Positions 49,246 through 58,952 of a stretch of DNA of 64,000 bases are shown piece by piece. The position numbers were made by a program, and so were the translations under genes. The stretch spans positions 1-64,000 of the forward strand of contig LVAP01000007.1 in NCBI GenBank assembly GCA_001603025.1. Reading direction: 5' to 3'. A model generated the notes under the pieces. The model searched no databases. It saw only the letters and a list, made by a program, of their open reading frames with translations, and was not told where the DNA came from. Position 1 is the first letter of the stretch. Each line of letters starts with the position of its first letter. Origin of the DNA: Clostridiales bacterium Firm_10. Its GTDB lineage: Bacteria; Bacillota; Clostridia; Christensenellales; Aristaeellaceae.

Positions 49246-51231
49246 ATGGTTTCTTCCATCATTCGCCACAACGGTCAGTTGATGGTCTCGATAGACGGAA
49301 AAAAGTATCCGGCGCTGGCCTTCAAGTCCTTCCGGCCGAATCCCCGGAACATCAGCGAGTTCTACAGAGCGGGCGTCCGCCTGTTCACCGTGCTCTCCAG
49401 CGGCGTCATTTCCGGGCTGGGCATCCCCTATTCGCTTTTCGGCGAAAGCTGGATCGGTCCGGGACAATACGATTTCGGGCCTGTCGACAGGCAGATGGAC
49501 ATGTTCATCCGCAACGCGCCGGAGGGCTTCTTCGCGCCAATGTTCCAGATAGACACACGGCCCTGGTATCTCGGCGGCGATACGCCCAATTCCTTCACCC
49601 ACCTTTCACAGATCGCGGGCGACCCGCGCTTCATGCGGGATGCCTGCGACTACCTGCGCGCGGTCATCGCACACTGCGAGGAAAAATACGGTTCCAGGAT
49701 ATGGGGCTATTTCATGCTGGGCGGCACCACGACGGAATGGTTTTCCGATTTCGACTATGAAGCCCCGCACCCCATCAAGGAAGCCGCCTACAGGCGGTAT
49801 TTGGGCGACGACAGGGCAACCCTGCCGGATCCGGCGCTGCTGAACCGCACGGGCGGCAATTTCCTCCTGCCGGATGAGGCGGAGGTCAAACGCTTCCGAA
49901 GGTTCCACGCCCGCCTCATTTCCGATTTCATACTCGCCTGCGCGTCCGAGGCGCAGAAGGTCATCCGCCACGAAAAACTGCTCGGTCTCTACTTTGGCTA
50001 CCTGTTCGAGCTTGGTTCGCCGCGCCTGCACAATGCCGGGCACCTGGATTACGAGCGCGTCTTCGACTCACCCGATATCGACATGATTTCCTCTCCTTCT
50101 TCCTACGGCTACCGGGGCTTGCGGGATCCCAGCGCCTTCATGGTGCCCCAGAAGTCGCTCGACCTGCGCGGCAAGCTCTATTTCCTCGAATTCGACCACC
50201 GCACGCACACCACGCCGAAGGTGATCCACGAGCCCGTATACGCCGGCGGCAACCAGATTTACAGCGCGCTGAATTTCCCTGGTTCCGACACCGCGTGTAA
50301 GACAGAAACCGAGTCGCTCAATCTCATGTACCGCGACTTTGTGTTCTGCGAGGCGAACGGCGCGGCGCTGTGGTGGTTCGACATGCTGGACGGCTGGTTC
50401 CGCTCCGAAGGCATGATGGACGCGATCTCCCGCATGGTGCAAATCGACCGCCAGCTGGCGGACAGGCCTCGCCGCGGCGCCGCCCGGGTGGCTGTCATTG
50501 CGGAGGGAGAGGCCATGTACAGCGTGAGAAAAACCTCGCCCATCGCCTCCGACTGCCTGGGCGGATTCCGCCGTACGCTCGCCGAAACGGGCGCGCCTTA
50601 CGACCTGTATTCCATCGGCGACCTGGACAGGCTGGAGGATTACGACTTCTATATTTTCCTGAACCAGTACACGATGACGCCTGACCGGCTCCCGCCGTCA
50701 TGCCGGCGGAAAGGCAAGACGCTCCTGTGGCTGTACGCGCCGGGATATGCGGCGGGCGAAGCCATGACTTCACTCACCGGCATTCATGTTTCCGAGGTGC
50801 CGGAGGACCCCGGCCGCCTCCTGTGGGACGGTGTTCCCACCTTCGCGGCGCAGGCCCCCCATTTCATCGTCGATGACCCGCAGGCCCGGGTGATCGCGCG
50901 GTTCGAGAACGGCTCTGCGGCCGTGGCCGAAAGGGATGTATGCGGCTGTCTGAACATATACGCCGCGTTGTATCAGCTTCCCTCCTCTCTCCTGAGGACA
51001 CTGCTGGAGGAAAGCGGCATTGCCCCGGCCAGCCGGAGCCCCCATGTATATGCCTACTGCAGCCAGGCGTTCCTGGGTGTTTACAACGCCACGGATGAAG
51101 CGGCTGAAGTGTTCGTGGCGGAAGACGGGCGCTATCGCGACCTGATCGAAGGCGGGATATACCGCGCCGAGGGCGGCAAACTGACGCTTCCCCTGAAGGA
51201 TATACGGGCCTACATGCTGGTAAGGGACTGA
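49246..51231 (+). CDS. Clan GH-A type glycosidase (GH42-like)
   Basis: The 661-residue product begins with a TIM-barrel-like catalytic domain (ALAFKSFRPNPRNISEFYRA, then GYFMLGGTTTEWFSDFDY, with a glutamate in the acid/base position, and YFLEFDHRTHT with a candidate nucleophile glutamate). A GATase-like domain (YDFYIFLNQYTMTPDRLPPS, ERPGYAAGE-type region at about 455-570) and a beta-sandwich end follow, as in GH42 beta-galactosidases. It has no signal peptide. AAGGAGGAATGGCGGC precedes the ATG. The exact family is not clear; it could be one of the unnamed clan-A groups. Confidence 0.65.
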   Translation: MVSSIIRHNGQLMVSIDGKKYPALAFKSFRPNPRNISEFYRAGVRLFTVLSSGVISGLGIPYSLFGESWIGPGQYDFGPVDRQMDMFIRNAPEGFFAPMFQIDTRPWYLGGDTPNSFTHLSQIAGDPRFMRDACDYLRAVIAHCEEKYGSRIWGYFMLGGTTTEWFSDFDYEAPHPIKEAAYRRYLGDDRATLPDPALLNRTGGNFLLPDEAEVKRFRRFHARLISDFILACASEAQKVIRHEKLLGLYFGYLFELGSPRLHNAGHLDYERVFDSPDIDMISSPSSYGYRGLRDPSAFMVPQKSLDLRGKLYFLEFDHRTHTTPKVIHEPVYAGGNQIYSALNFPGSDTACKTETESLNLMYRDFVFCEANGAALWWFDMLDGWFRSEGMMDAISRMVQIDRQLADRPRRGAARVAVIAEGEAMYSVRKTSPIASDCLGGFRRTLAETGAPYDLYSIGDLDRLEDYDFYIFLNQYTMTPDRLPPSCRRKGKTLLWLYAPGYAAGEAMTSLTGIHVSEVPEDPGRLLWDGVPTFAAQAPHFIVDDPQARVIARFENGSAAVAERDVCGCLNIYAALYQLPSSLLRTLLEESGIAPASRSPHVYAYCSQAFLGVYNATDEAAEVFVAEDGRYRDLIEGGIYRAEGGKLTLPLKDIRAYMLVRD

Positions 51232-51262
51232 ACGGGCCTGGCCATGAAAGGAATGAAACAAA

Positions 51263-52648
51263 ATGTCCATCCTCGCGTCATACATGGTTCCCCATCCCCC
51301 GATGATCATTCCCGAGGTGGGAGGCGGCAGCGAGCGCCAGATCGAGGCCACGCGGGCCGCGTATGAGCGGGTCGCGGCGTCGATCGCGGCGCTGAAACCG
51401 GAAACTGTCATCATCTCCAGCCCCCACGCCACGATGTATTCCGACTATTTTCACATCTCTCCCGGCAGGCGCGCCGAGGGCAGCTTCGCGCGGTTCCGCG
51501 CGGACGGCGTGCGCTTCAGCGAGGCGTACGACACGGAGCTGGTCGCGGCCATCGAGCGTCTGGCGGCCGCGGACGGCTTCCCCGCCGGCACGCGCGGCGA
51601 GCGGGAGCCGGCGCTGGATCACGGCACGATGGTACCGCTGTATTTCATCCGTCGGGCTTATTCCGGCTTCCGGCTGGTGCGCATCGGCCTGTCCGGCCTG
51701 CCGCTGGAGGATCATTACCGGCTGGGGCAGCTGATCCAGCGGGCCGTGGAGGAGACCGGCCGCCGGGCGGTCTATGTGGCCAGCGGCGACCTTTCCCACA
51801 AACTGCAGGCCCACGGCCCCTACGGCTACGCGCCGGAAGGCCCGCAGTATGACGGGCGCGTCATGAATGTGTGCGGACGGGCGGCCTTCGGCGAGCTGTT
51901 CGATTTCGACGAGGCGTTCTGCGAGCGCGCCGCCGAGTGCGGCCACCGCTCCTTCGTCATCATGGCCGGCGCCCTGGACGGCCTCGCTGTGGCGGCTGAG
52001 CCGCTCGCCCACGAGGACGTGACCGGCGTGGGCTACGGCGTCTGCACCTTCCGGCCCGGCGCAGCGGACGAGAACCGCCGTTTTCTGGACATCCGCCTGC
52101 AGAAACAGGCTCAAAAATACGCACAGATCCGGGCAAAGTGCGACCCCTGGGTTCAGCTGGCATGGCAATCGGTGGAGGACTATGTGCTCCGCCGCCGGGT
52201 AACGGAAGTCCCCTCCGGCCTGCCACAGGGGCTGACGGACCGCCGGGCCGGCGCGTTCGTGTCCATCCACAAGCATGGCCGGCTGAGGGGCTGCATCGGC
52301 ACCATCGCCCCCACGCGGGACAGCCTGGCGGAGGAAATCATCCACAATGCGATCAGCGCCGCCTCAAGCGATCCCCGCTTCGATCCCATCCGGCCCGAGG
52401 AACTCGGCTGGCTGGAAATCAGCGTGGATGTGCTGGGCGAGCCGGAGGCCATCGCCTCCGAGGCCGAGCTGGACGTGAAGCGCTACGGCGTCATCGTCAG
52501 CCGGGGCCATCGGCGCGGCCTGCTGCTGCCGGACCTGGAGGGTGTGGACACGCCGGCGCAGCAGATCGCCATCGCCCGGCAGAAGGCAGGCATCAGGCCG
52601 GAGGAAAAAGTCGACCTGCAGCGCTTTGAAGTGGTGCGGCACACCTAG
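51263..52648 (+). CDS. AmmeMemoRadiSam system B-A fusion: LigB-like dioxygenase plus AMMECR1
   Basis: The 461-residue product joins an N-terminal extradiol dioxygenase class III-like (LigB/Memo) domain (MVPHPPMIIPEVGGG, VIISSPHATMYSD, SGDLSHKL) to a C-terminal AMMECR1 domain (GAFVSIHKHGRLRGCIGTIA, with LRGCIG). The AmmeMemoRadiSam system links these with a radical SAM enzyme, present here as the next gene. Fusion of the first two parts is common in Clostridia. The chemistry and substrate of the system are not known to me. AAAGGAATGAAACAAA precedes the ATG. Confidence 0.92.
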   Translation: MSILASYMVPHPPMIIPEVGGGSERQIEATRAAYERVAASIAALKPETVIISSPHATMYSDYFHISPGRRAEGSFARFRADGVRFSEAYDTELVAAIERLAAADGFPAGTRGEREPALDHGTMVPLYFIRRAYSGFRLVRIGLSGLPLEDHYRLGQLIQRAVEETGRRAVYVASGDLSHKLQAHGPYGYAPEGPQYDGRVMNVCGRAAFGELFDFDEAFCERAAECGHRSFVIMAGALDGLAVAAEPLAHEDVTGVGYGVCTFRPGAADENRRFLDIRLQKQAQKYAQIRAKCDPWVQLAWQSVEDYVLRRRVTEVPSGLPQGLTDRRAGAFVSIHKHGRLRGCIGTIAPTRDSLAEEIIHNAISAASSDPRFDPIRPEELGWLEISVDVLGEPEAIASEAELDVKRYGVIVSRGHRRGLLLPDLEGVDTPAQQIAIARQKAGIRPEEKVDLQRFEVVRHT

Positions 52649-52734
52649 CGTGTGTTTTTGAACCCCAGGGCGCCGTTTCACGCGGGTTTGCCTGCGGTTT
52701 ACAGATACACACTCCTATACAGGAGGATAACGAC

Positions 52735-53595
52735 ATGGCGCGGTGCGATGTGTGCTTTCATCACTGCAATATCCCGGAGGGCGGCAGGGGCTTCTGCGGC
52801 GCGAGGCGGTGCGTCAACGGCGCAGTGATTGCGGAGAACTACGGAAAAATCACCGCGCTGGCGCTGGATCCCATCGAAAAAAAGCCGCTCAGGCGCTTTC
52901 ATCCCGGCGGCATGATCCTGTCCGCAGGCAGTTACGGCTGCAACCTGCGCTGCCCATTCTGCCAGAACCACGATATTACCTGGTCGGCCGGGGCGATGAG
53001 TCTCGCAGACAAGGCGGAAACCGTCACGCCCGGGGCGCTGGTCGAAACGGCGCTGCGGCTGAAGGCGCGCGGAAACATCGGCCTGGCGTTCACCTACAAC
53101 GAGCCGCTGATCGGCTGGGAATTCGTTCGCGACACGGCAAAACTGGCCCACGAGGCAGGCCTTGTAAACGTGCTGGTCACGAACGGCACGGCGGAGCTGC
53201 CCGTCCTGGAAGAACTCGGGCCCCATATCGACGCCATGAACATCGACCTCAAGGGCTTTACCGGACGGTATTACGACCAGGTGCTGGGCGGCAGCCTGGA
53301 AGCGGTGAAAGCCTTCATTGTCCGCGCGGCGCAGCTGTGCCATGTGGAGCTGACCACGCTGATCGTTCCGGGCGAAAACGATTCTGAGGATGAAATCCGC
53401 GCGCTGGCCGCGTGGACGGCGGCGCTGAAGGCCGCAGACGGCAGGCTCATCGGTCCCGGGATCCCACTGCATGTCACGCGCTTTTTCCCACGCTTCCGCA
53501 TGACCGACCGTCCGCCGACAGAGGTGCGCCTCGTGCATCGCCTGGCGGATGCGGCACGGGAACAGCTGGCATATGTGTACACGGGCAATTGCTGA
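52735..53595 (+). CDS. amrS: AmmeMemoRadiSam system radical SAM enzyme
   Basis: The 286-residue product has the radical SAM cluster motif C-x3-C-x2-C as GCNLRCPFCQN (Cys 69, Cys 73, Cys 76) and an extra N-terminal cysteine motif CDVCFHHCNIPEGGRGFC, both expected for AmrS. It resembles pyruvate formate-lyase activases. It pairs with the upstream Memo/AMMECR1 fusion gene, 86 bp away, and CAGGAGGATAACGAC precedes the ATG. A strong terminator follows the pair. Confidence 0.95.
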   Translation: MARCDVCFHHCNIPEGGRGFCGARRCVNGAVIAENYGKITALALDPIEKKPLRRFHPGGMILSAGSYGCNLRCPFCQNHDITWSAGAMSLADKAETVTPGALVETALRLKARGNIGLAFTYNEPLIGWEFVRDTAKLAHEAGLVNVLVTNGTAELPVLEELGPHIDAMNIDLKGFTGRYYDQVLGGSLEAVKAFIVRAAQLCHVELTTLIVPGENDSEDEIRALAAWTAALKAADGRLIGPGIPLHVTRFFPRFRMTDRPPTEVRLVHRLADAAREQLAYVYTGNC

Positions 53596-53605
53596 CATGG
53601 ATCGC

Positions 53606-53655
53606 AACAAACGGACCGGCCGGAGCGTTTTTCCGGCCGGTCCGTTTGTTTCCCT
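53606..53655 (+). terminator. Very strong bidirectional terminator
   Basis: AACAAACGGACCGGCCGGA (53606-53624) and TCCGGCCGGTCCGTTTGTT (53632-53650) form a perfect 19-bp inverted repeat with a seven-base loop, followed by TCCCT. T-rich ends on both strands let it stop the AmrS transcript and the convergent cupin transcript. Confidence 0.9.
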
Positions 53656-53992
53656 ATTCCCCGATGGGCCGCCACCAGAACGCCGCCCAGAGGAGTTCTT
53701 CCTGCGATTCGTTTACAACGCTGTGCCGGGCATCCGGCGGGATATGGGCCACATCACCCGGCCCCACGGGATAGCGCACGCCGTCCACCACCACGTATCC
53801 CCGGCCTTTCGCGAACAGGTATACCTCCTCCGTGGGATGCGAATGGGGTTCCATCTCGCCGGGGCCGCCGAGATAGCCCCAGGCGTGGTCAAAAGGCGCC
53901 CTCAGGCCCTCGGGCAGCACACCGGAGGCCAGAATGGTATCGCCGTGCGCTTTGCTCGCAAGCGCCGGATCAAAACGACTGATAATCTTCAT
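53654..53992 (-). CDS. Cupin-fold protein
   Basis: The 112-residue product is a single cupin barrel with motif 1 HSHPTEEVYLFAKGRG and motif 2 GDVAHIPPDARHSVVN, giving metal-binding His residues. Small cupins of this kind in glycan loci include sugar mutarotase- or isomerase-like enzymes and sensors. The start at 53992 (MKIISRFDPAL) follows AAGGAAATGCA. It lies 42 bp after the large glycosidase gene and is cotranscribed with it. Confidence 0.85.
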   Translation of the reverse strand: MKIISRFDPALASKAHGDTILASGVLPEGLRAPFDHAWGYLGGPGEMEPHSHPTEEVYLFAKGRGYVVVDGVRYPVGPGDVAHIPPDARHSVVNESQEELLWAAFWWRPIGE

Positions 53993-54034
53993 TGCATTTC
54001 CTTCTTTCTCCGGCATTCCGGCGCAGAGTGTCCG

Positions 54035-56881
54035 TCACGCCAGCAGCGCGATCCACTTGTCCTTGAGTTCTTCCGTCACAGTCACGCGAACCTCTCCGTC
54101 CCTGAAGGACCATTCCACCGGCAACTCCGCCTGGTAGAAATCTCGCAGGCAGGCCGCGGCGCGTCTGGGTTTAAAGGGACAGGGCAGCGTCAGCTCGGCA
54201 GCCCTGTCGCAGCGGATCAGCAGCGCCGCCTCCACGCCCTCCGCCAGACGGGTTTTGTCCGCCACGGCGAACGCCAGCCCCACGGGCTCGTCGGCAAAGC
54301 GCCACGCCCGGCCGTCAATGGATATCCCGTCGGCCCCGTGTCCGGCGTAGCCGAGCAGCGCGCCGTCCCGGAATCGCCAGGTCAGCGAATCCTCGCCATG
54401 GAAGGTGATCCTGTGCCCGTCGATCGGCGCGTCCTGAAGATCGATTTCAACGGGCGGCAGCATCCTTCCCTGCAGGGCGCGCGCGTCCTCTTCTTCGTCC
54501 CGATAGAACTGGCCGGACCAGCCCTGCTCGCGGAAGGTGCGATAGTGATTGGCCAGGGACACGGCGCCATTGGGGAAGCGGTTGGCAATGAAGCGCGCGC
54601 CCGCCGGTCGGGACAGCGCCTCCAGGCTGTCCGGCACGTAGGCTTCCACGGCGCACAGCGCGTCGAACAGCGTGGAAACATCCTCTCCCGTCGACCGGCT
54701 CTGGTCGTCGCGAGGCCGGAACGCCAGGTAGAGGCACTGGCCCGCGCCGCGTCGCACCCAGCTGGCCAGCACATGGCCGTCGCAGCGGGCCGCCGCCTGC
54801 GCGTCGTCCGTCTCAACGGGATAGGCATAGTCCGGCAGGTAGTCGGTGAGCACCTTCATGGGGGCGAGGGCGGCGAGCTTGCCCTCGAACGCAATTTCCC
54901 GGTCGCGCAGCGTCAGGGGCCGGTCGGGCGTGGCCACGGATTTCAGCCCGAACAGCCGCAGGAATCGATTTGAGCAATCGCTGCCGTCCTCATAGCGCAG
55001 CGCAGGCACGCTGGTCCAGATCAGGCGGCCGCCGCCCTGCACAAAGCGCTCCAGCATGTCCATGGTGGCCGGGGATATGAACATCTCGAACTGGCTGACC
55101 AGCGCGCGATAGCTGCGGCCATTCACGATCAGGTGCCCTTCATCGTCCGCATGGCCGTATTTCAGCAGCATTTCCTCCGTGATGTAGTTGCAGTAGCCAT
55201 ACTGCACCATCCACGTTCCGAAGCGCTCCTGGCTGTAGTTGAGCTCGGTAGGATAAAGCATGAGCACATCGCTGCTGCGATGCTGCATGTTCTGCACAAT
55301 GGCATCGCCCATATCGTTTGCGCCGTAGGTCACGCCCACGTCGCAGAAGCGGCGCATCACCTCTCTGGGCGAACCCCAGCCGGCGCAGTATGCCTTTTCA
55401 AAACGGTTCAGCGAGCCGAATGAGGCCGCGATCGCCTGGGCGTAGTAGTTGCGGTCCGTAAAGCCGCCCTCAGGATGGTCTGTGCCCGCGCCGGACAGGA
55501 ACTCATTCCAGCGGAAGTAATCGCAGCAGGCCGAGATGTTCTCGCGGATGGACGAACCCCACACGTACGGCTTGTCGTAATCATAGCGGGTGATCATCCG
55601 GTTGCTGTCGTTGATCTGGAAGCCCGCGTCTTCGGCGAAGTGGTCGCAGGTGGGCGATTCCTGCCATGTGGCGTGGGCCCGGCACATGATAGGCCCGCCG
55701 AACAGGCTCTCGGCGTAAGCCCGCGAATCGATTGCCAGGCTGACCACGCGGCCGCTCAGCAGCTCGAAATAGCGTTTGCGGAACAGCCATGTCTCATAGG
55801 CGCCGTCCGCGCCGCGGCCCATCACATGCTGGCTGCCTTCAGCCGGATCCCCGCCGGGCAGGAAGCGGTGCTGTCCATAGGCAAAATACACCATGTAGCG
55901 CAGGAAATCGCGGTATTTGTCCCCATAGAGCCGGGCAAAAGTATCGATCAAAGCGGGCGTGACATAGCGAGTGGTGATTTCGGTCTCCGGCCCGAAATGG
56001 GTGTTCAGATCCCAGTCGAACTGGATGTGCATTTCATCGGAATAGAACCCGCCGTAGCGGATACCCAGCGCGTTGTGCTGGTCGATGACGCCCTTGATAT
56101 ACGACAGCGCGCCGCTGTCAAAATAGTCCTGTTCAGGCGTGCGGTACTCGATGACCGCCAGCACGCGGCTTGCCTTGACGTCTGTCCGGCCGGAGATGAC
56201 GATTTCATCATACGCATAGCCGGCGCCCGAAAGGTGATACGTGTCCGGGATCAGCTCGTAGCGCACTGTATCGGAAATGTCGGTGATGGCGTTCTCGTCC
56301 ACATAATAAAGCCCGTCGCCGCCGGTCTTCTCCTCGTTGAACGCCACGGCCATGACGCGGTTGATCTTCAGCTGGATCGGGCCCTTGTTGTTGTACCACT
56401 GAATCTGCCGGCGCATCCGCACGCTGTAAGCGCCGTCCACAATCGCGCCTTCCCGGAAATGCCACTGGAAGCCGGTGTTGTCGTGCTTCTGCGCGTAACC
56501 GCCGCCCAGGTCCAGGGGGGAAATGAGCGACGCGCCAAAGCTCATGCCGTAACGGGCCGCGCAGTCGTGGATCTGCTTGAACGCCGCCAGGGTCGCGGGG
56601 CTGTCCGGATAATTCCTGCGGGTGGTGCCGCCGAAGAAAAAGTCATAGGACACCTCGATGCGCTCACAGCCGTTTTCCTTTGCCTGGCGCACAAAAGAAT
56701 CCAGCGTGGTACCTTCGGGATACATGCGCTTTTTCTCGCTGGAAAAGCCCCTCTCCTGGTCGTCAAACAGCGGCTTATCCGGATCCGTGGCCAGGCGCTC
56801 CAGCTGCTTCTCGTCGGTCAGAATCAGCGTCGCCACGCGGTCGTACAGGCGGAATACTCCTTCCTTGCGGATCACATTCAT
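54035..56881 (-). CDS. Large predicted glycosidase of clan GH-A type with GATase-like domain
   Basis: The 948-residue product has a TIM-barrel-like N-terminal half (about 100-560), with candidate acidic segments EVSYDFFFGG and FYSDEMHIQFDWD, then a flavodoxin/GATase-like domain near 600-700 (SQFEMFISPATMDMLERFVQ, GGGRLIWTSVPALRY) like the trimerisation domain of GH42 enzymes, and a beta-rich C terminus. I cannot place it in a named family. There is no signal peptide. The start at 56881 follows GAGGAG by nine bases and lies downstream of the promoter at 57016-57044; any start before 57015 would be outside the transcript. It shares an operon with the cupin gene. Confidence 0.6.
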   Translation of the reverse strand: MNVIRKEGVFRLYDRVATLILTDEKQLERLATDPDKPLFDDQERGFSSEKKRMYPEGTTLDSFVRQAKENGCERIEVSYDFFFGGTTRRNYPDSPATLAAFKQIHDCAARYGMSFGASLISPLDLGGGYAQKHDNTGFQWHFREGAIVDGAYSVRMRRQIQWYNNKGPIQLKINRVMAVAFNEEKTGGDGLYYVDENAITDISDTVRYELIPDTYHLSGAGYAYDEIVISGRTDVKASRVLAVIEYRTPEQDYFDSGALSYIKGVIDQHNALGIRYGGFYSDEMHIQFDWDLNTHFGPETEITTRYVTPALIDTFARLYGDKYRDFLRYMVYFAYGQHRFLPGGDPAEGSQHVMGRGADGAYETWLFRKRYFELLSGRVVSLAIDSRAYAESLFGGPIMCRAHATWQESPTCDHFAEDAGFQINDSNRMITRYDYDKPYVWGSSIRENISACCDYFRWNEFLSGAGTDHPEGGFTDRNYYAQAIAASFGSLNRFEKAYCAGWGSPREVMRRFCDVGVTYGANDMGDAIVQNMQHRSSDVLMLYPTELNYSQERFGTWMVQYGYCNYITEEMLLKYGHADDEGHLIVNGRSYRALVSQFEMFISPATMDMLERFVQGGGRLIWTSVPALRYEDGSDCSNRFLRLFGLKSVATPDRPLTLRDREIAFEGKLAALAPMKVLTDYLPDYAYPVETDDAQAAARCDGHVLASWVRRGAGQCLYLAFRPRDDQSRSTGEDVSTLFDALCAVEAYVPDSLEALSRPAGARFIANRFPNGAVSLANHYRTFREQGWSGQFYRDEEEDARALQGRMLPPVEIDLQDAPIDGHRITFHGEDSLTWRFRDGALLGYAGHGADGISIDGRAWRFADEPVGLAFAVADKTRLAEGVEAALLIRCDRAAELTLPCPFKPRRAAACLRDFYQAELPVEWSFRDGEVRVTVTEELKDKWIALLA

Positions 56882-57015
56882 GATGCCGGTCTCCTCTCTC
56901 GCGTCCAAAACCCGGGCCATGCCCGCCTGACTGAACAAGCCGGGCACATCCCCGTTCCCATGCTTTGTCAATGCCTCCCCGATCGGGATTCCCGCAGGGA
57001 CGTCCGTCCGTGGAA

Positions 57016-57044
57016 ACGATATCATAATCATGCCGCAAAGTCAA
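57016..57044 (-). promoter_or_regulatory. Promoter of the large glycosidase/cupin operon
   Basis: Minus-strand -35 TTGACT (57039-57044) and -10 TATCGT (57016-57021) are 17 bp apart. The resulting message has a leader of about 125 bases before the start codon at 56881. Confidence 0.65.
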
Positions 57045-57175
57045 TATTCCTTTATTCACTTCGGGCCTTTCGCCAAAATGCGTCGGAGCTTTCCCGCTGT
57101 TCTGTTTTCTCCATTGGTCAGCCGTCCCGTTTACACTGTTTCCGGCACCGCAGGGCTTATCGCGCGCAAAACGTA

Positions 57176-57204
57176 TTGCAAACCGGCTTGTTTTCGTGTA
57201 TGAT
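57176..57204 (+). promoter_or_regulatory. Promoter of the GH99-like/DUF5722/GH20 operon
   Basis: A -35 TTGCAA (57176-57181) and a -10 TATGAT (57199-57204) are 17 bp apart, with TG two bases before the -10. The start codon is 40 bp downstream. Confidence 0.75.
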
Positions 57205-57243
57205 GAGAGCGAAAAAATCACTGCGGAAGGAGCACACATCACG

Positions 57244-58923
57244 ATGGATAAAAACGCCTCTTTCGGCGCGCTGTACGCCGCGGATGATCTGAACAGGCTG
57301 CTGCCCTCCGAGGAACAGGCCGGGCCGCTGCGCGAAGGCCGCGCTGTGGGCTGCTTCTACTTTCTCACCCACGGGGCCGGCCGACGACCCACGCCGCCGC
57401 CATGCAACGTCTCGCAGGTCATGCGGGCGTGCCCCGACGCGCTGAAGGACATCAATCATCCCGCCTGGGGACACGGCGCCATGTACTGGGATGAGCCGCT
57501 CTTCGGCTACTATTTCCAGACCGACAAGTGGGTGCTGCGCCGCCATGTTAAGCTGCTGACCCACGCCGGGGTGGATTTTCTCATCTTTGATACCACCAAC
57601 CGCGTCACCTTCTGGCCCCACGTAAAAGCCCTGCTGGAGGTGCTGGAGGAATACCGCCGCGAAGGCTGGAATGTGCCCAGGGTCGCCTACTACACCAACA
57701 CCCGCTCCGGCGAAACGGTGGATGAAATCTGGCACGATCTCTATGAACCGGGCCTGTTCAGCGAGCTGTGGTTCCGCTGGGAAGGCAAGCCCTTTATCAT
57801 CGCCGATCCCGAACAGTGCACGGCGGAGCAGCGCGCCTTTTTCACCTTCCGGCTGCCCCAGTGGCCCACCGAGTCGAAGAAGCAGGGCGGCTGCCCGTGG
57901 ATCGACTTCGAGCGTCCCCAGCGCGTGTGGGTCAACGAGGCGGGTGAAAACGAAATCGTGCCCGTGAGCGTGGCGCAGCATCCAAACCTGAGTTTCGGCG
58001 ATGGCGCCTTCTACGGCGACCCGGTGCCCCGGGGGCGCGCTTTCCACGACGCCCGCAACGACAAGACGCCTGAAGCGCTGCTCTATGGCTACAACGTGGC
58101 GGAGCAATGGGAGCGCGCCATCGAGCTGGATCCGAAAATGGTGTTCTTCACCGGATGGAACGAGTGGACCGCCGGCCGCATCCAGGGTGACGAGCCGCGC
58201 CCCGTGCTGATGGTTGACCAGGCCGACCGGGAGTATTCCCGCGACGCCGAGCCCATGCGGGGCGGCTTCTTCGACAACTACTACATGCAGCTGTGCGACT
58301 GCATCCGCCGCTACAAAGGCGCACCGGCGCTGCCCGCGCGGCAGGCCCCCCGCGCCATCGACCTGAATGCCTCCTTTGAGCAGTGGCGCGACGTGCCCGC
58401 CTATTGGGCCATGCCCTTCGGAACCGTGCCCCGCCACGCGGAAGGCGCCGGCGGCGTGACCTACGAGGACAACACGGGCCGTAACGAATTCGAGTGCCTG
58501 AAAGTGGCGCACGATGAGAAGAACGTGTATTTCTATGCCCGTACCCGCCAGGATATCGTGTTCAACATGTTCACCAAGTGGATGACGCTGTTCATCGGCG
58601 TGGCAGGCCGTCCCTATGCGCCTCACTGGCACGGCTACCATTACATTGTGAACGACATCGTGCTGGATGGCTGCGCCACCTTCGCGCAGGAGTGCCTGGG
58701 CGGTTTCCGCTTCGGCAGGAACACCCGCATCAGCTATCGCCGCGAGGGACGCGAGCTGATGATCGCCGTGCCCCGGGCTTTCCTGAGGCTGGCGGATGAC
58801 GGCTTCGAGCTGCGCTTCAAATGGGCTGACCACACCGGCGGGAACGAGACCATCGCCGATTTCTACGAGCATGGAGACAGCGCGCCTTACGGCCGCTTCG
58901 CCTATATCTACCGTGCCGAATAA
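57244..58923 (+). CDS. GH99-like glycosidase with C-terminal carbohydrate-binding (CBM9-like) domain
   Basis: The 559-residue product has a TIM-barrel domain (about 25-375) with GCFYFLTHG, YYFQTDKWVLRRHVKLLTHA, VDFLIFDTTNRV, and FFTGWNEWTAG near the end. These resemble GH71/GH99-like proteins (WbsX-like) of gut bacteria, although the catalytic residues are not certain. A beta-sandwich end (about 380-559: ASFEQWRDVPAYWAMPF, FRFGRNTRISYRREGREL) looks like a CBM9-type binding domain. No signal peptide is present. GGAAGGAG lies 11 bases ahead of the ATG at 57244. First gene of a three-gene operon with the DUF5722-like protein and GH20. Confidence 0.65.
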   Translation: MDKNASFGALYAADDLNRLLPSEEQAGPLREGRAVGCFYFLTHGAGRRPTPPPCNVSQVMRACPDALKDINHPAWGHGAMYWDEPLFGYYFQTDKWVLRRHVKLLTHAGVDFLIFDTTNRVTFWPHVKALLEVLEEYRREGWNVPRVAYYTNTRSGETVDEIWHDLYEPGLFSELWFRWEGKPFIIADPEQCTAEQRAFFTFRLPQWPTESKKQGGCPWIDFERPQRVWVNEAGENEIVPVSVAQHPNLSFGDGAFYGDPVPRGRAFHDARNDKTPEALLYGYNVAEQWERAIELDPKMVFFTGWNEWTAGRIQGDEPRPVLMVDQADREYSRDAEPMRGGFFDNYYMQLCDCIRRYKGAPALPARQAPRAIDLNASFEQWRDVPAYWAMPFGTVPRHAEGAGGVTYEDNTGRNEFECLKVAHDEKNVYFYARTRQDIVFNMFTKWMTLFIGVAGRPYAPHWHGYHYIVNDIVLDGCATFAQECLGGFRFGRNTRISYRREGRELMIAVPRAFLRLADDGFELRFKWADHTGGNETIADFYEHGDSAPYGRFAYIYRAE

Positions 58924-58952
58924 CTGATCAGTCAGAAGGAGGAGCATTGACC

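Larger units (their letters stand above)
56882..57243. other. Divergent control region of the second glycan locus
   Basis: This 362-bp gap holds two divergent promoters (57016-57044 minus, 57176-57204 plus) and a leader of about 125 bases for the large glycosidase message. An in-frame extension of the glycosidase runs back to 57031 but lies in part upstream of its -10, so it is not translated. No further gene or recognisable RNA is seen. Confidence 0.65.

Noticed and set aside
56882-57031. Extension of the 948-residue glycosidase to a start at 57031
   Set aside because: The promoter -10 at 57016-57021 puts transcription start near 57010, so a start at 57031 would be outside the message; GAGGAG before 56881 supports the shorter form.
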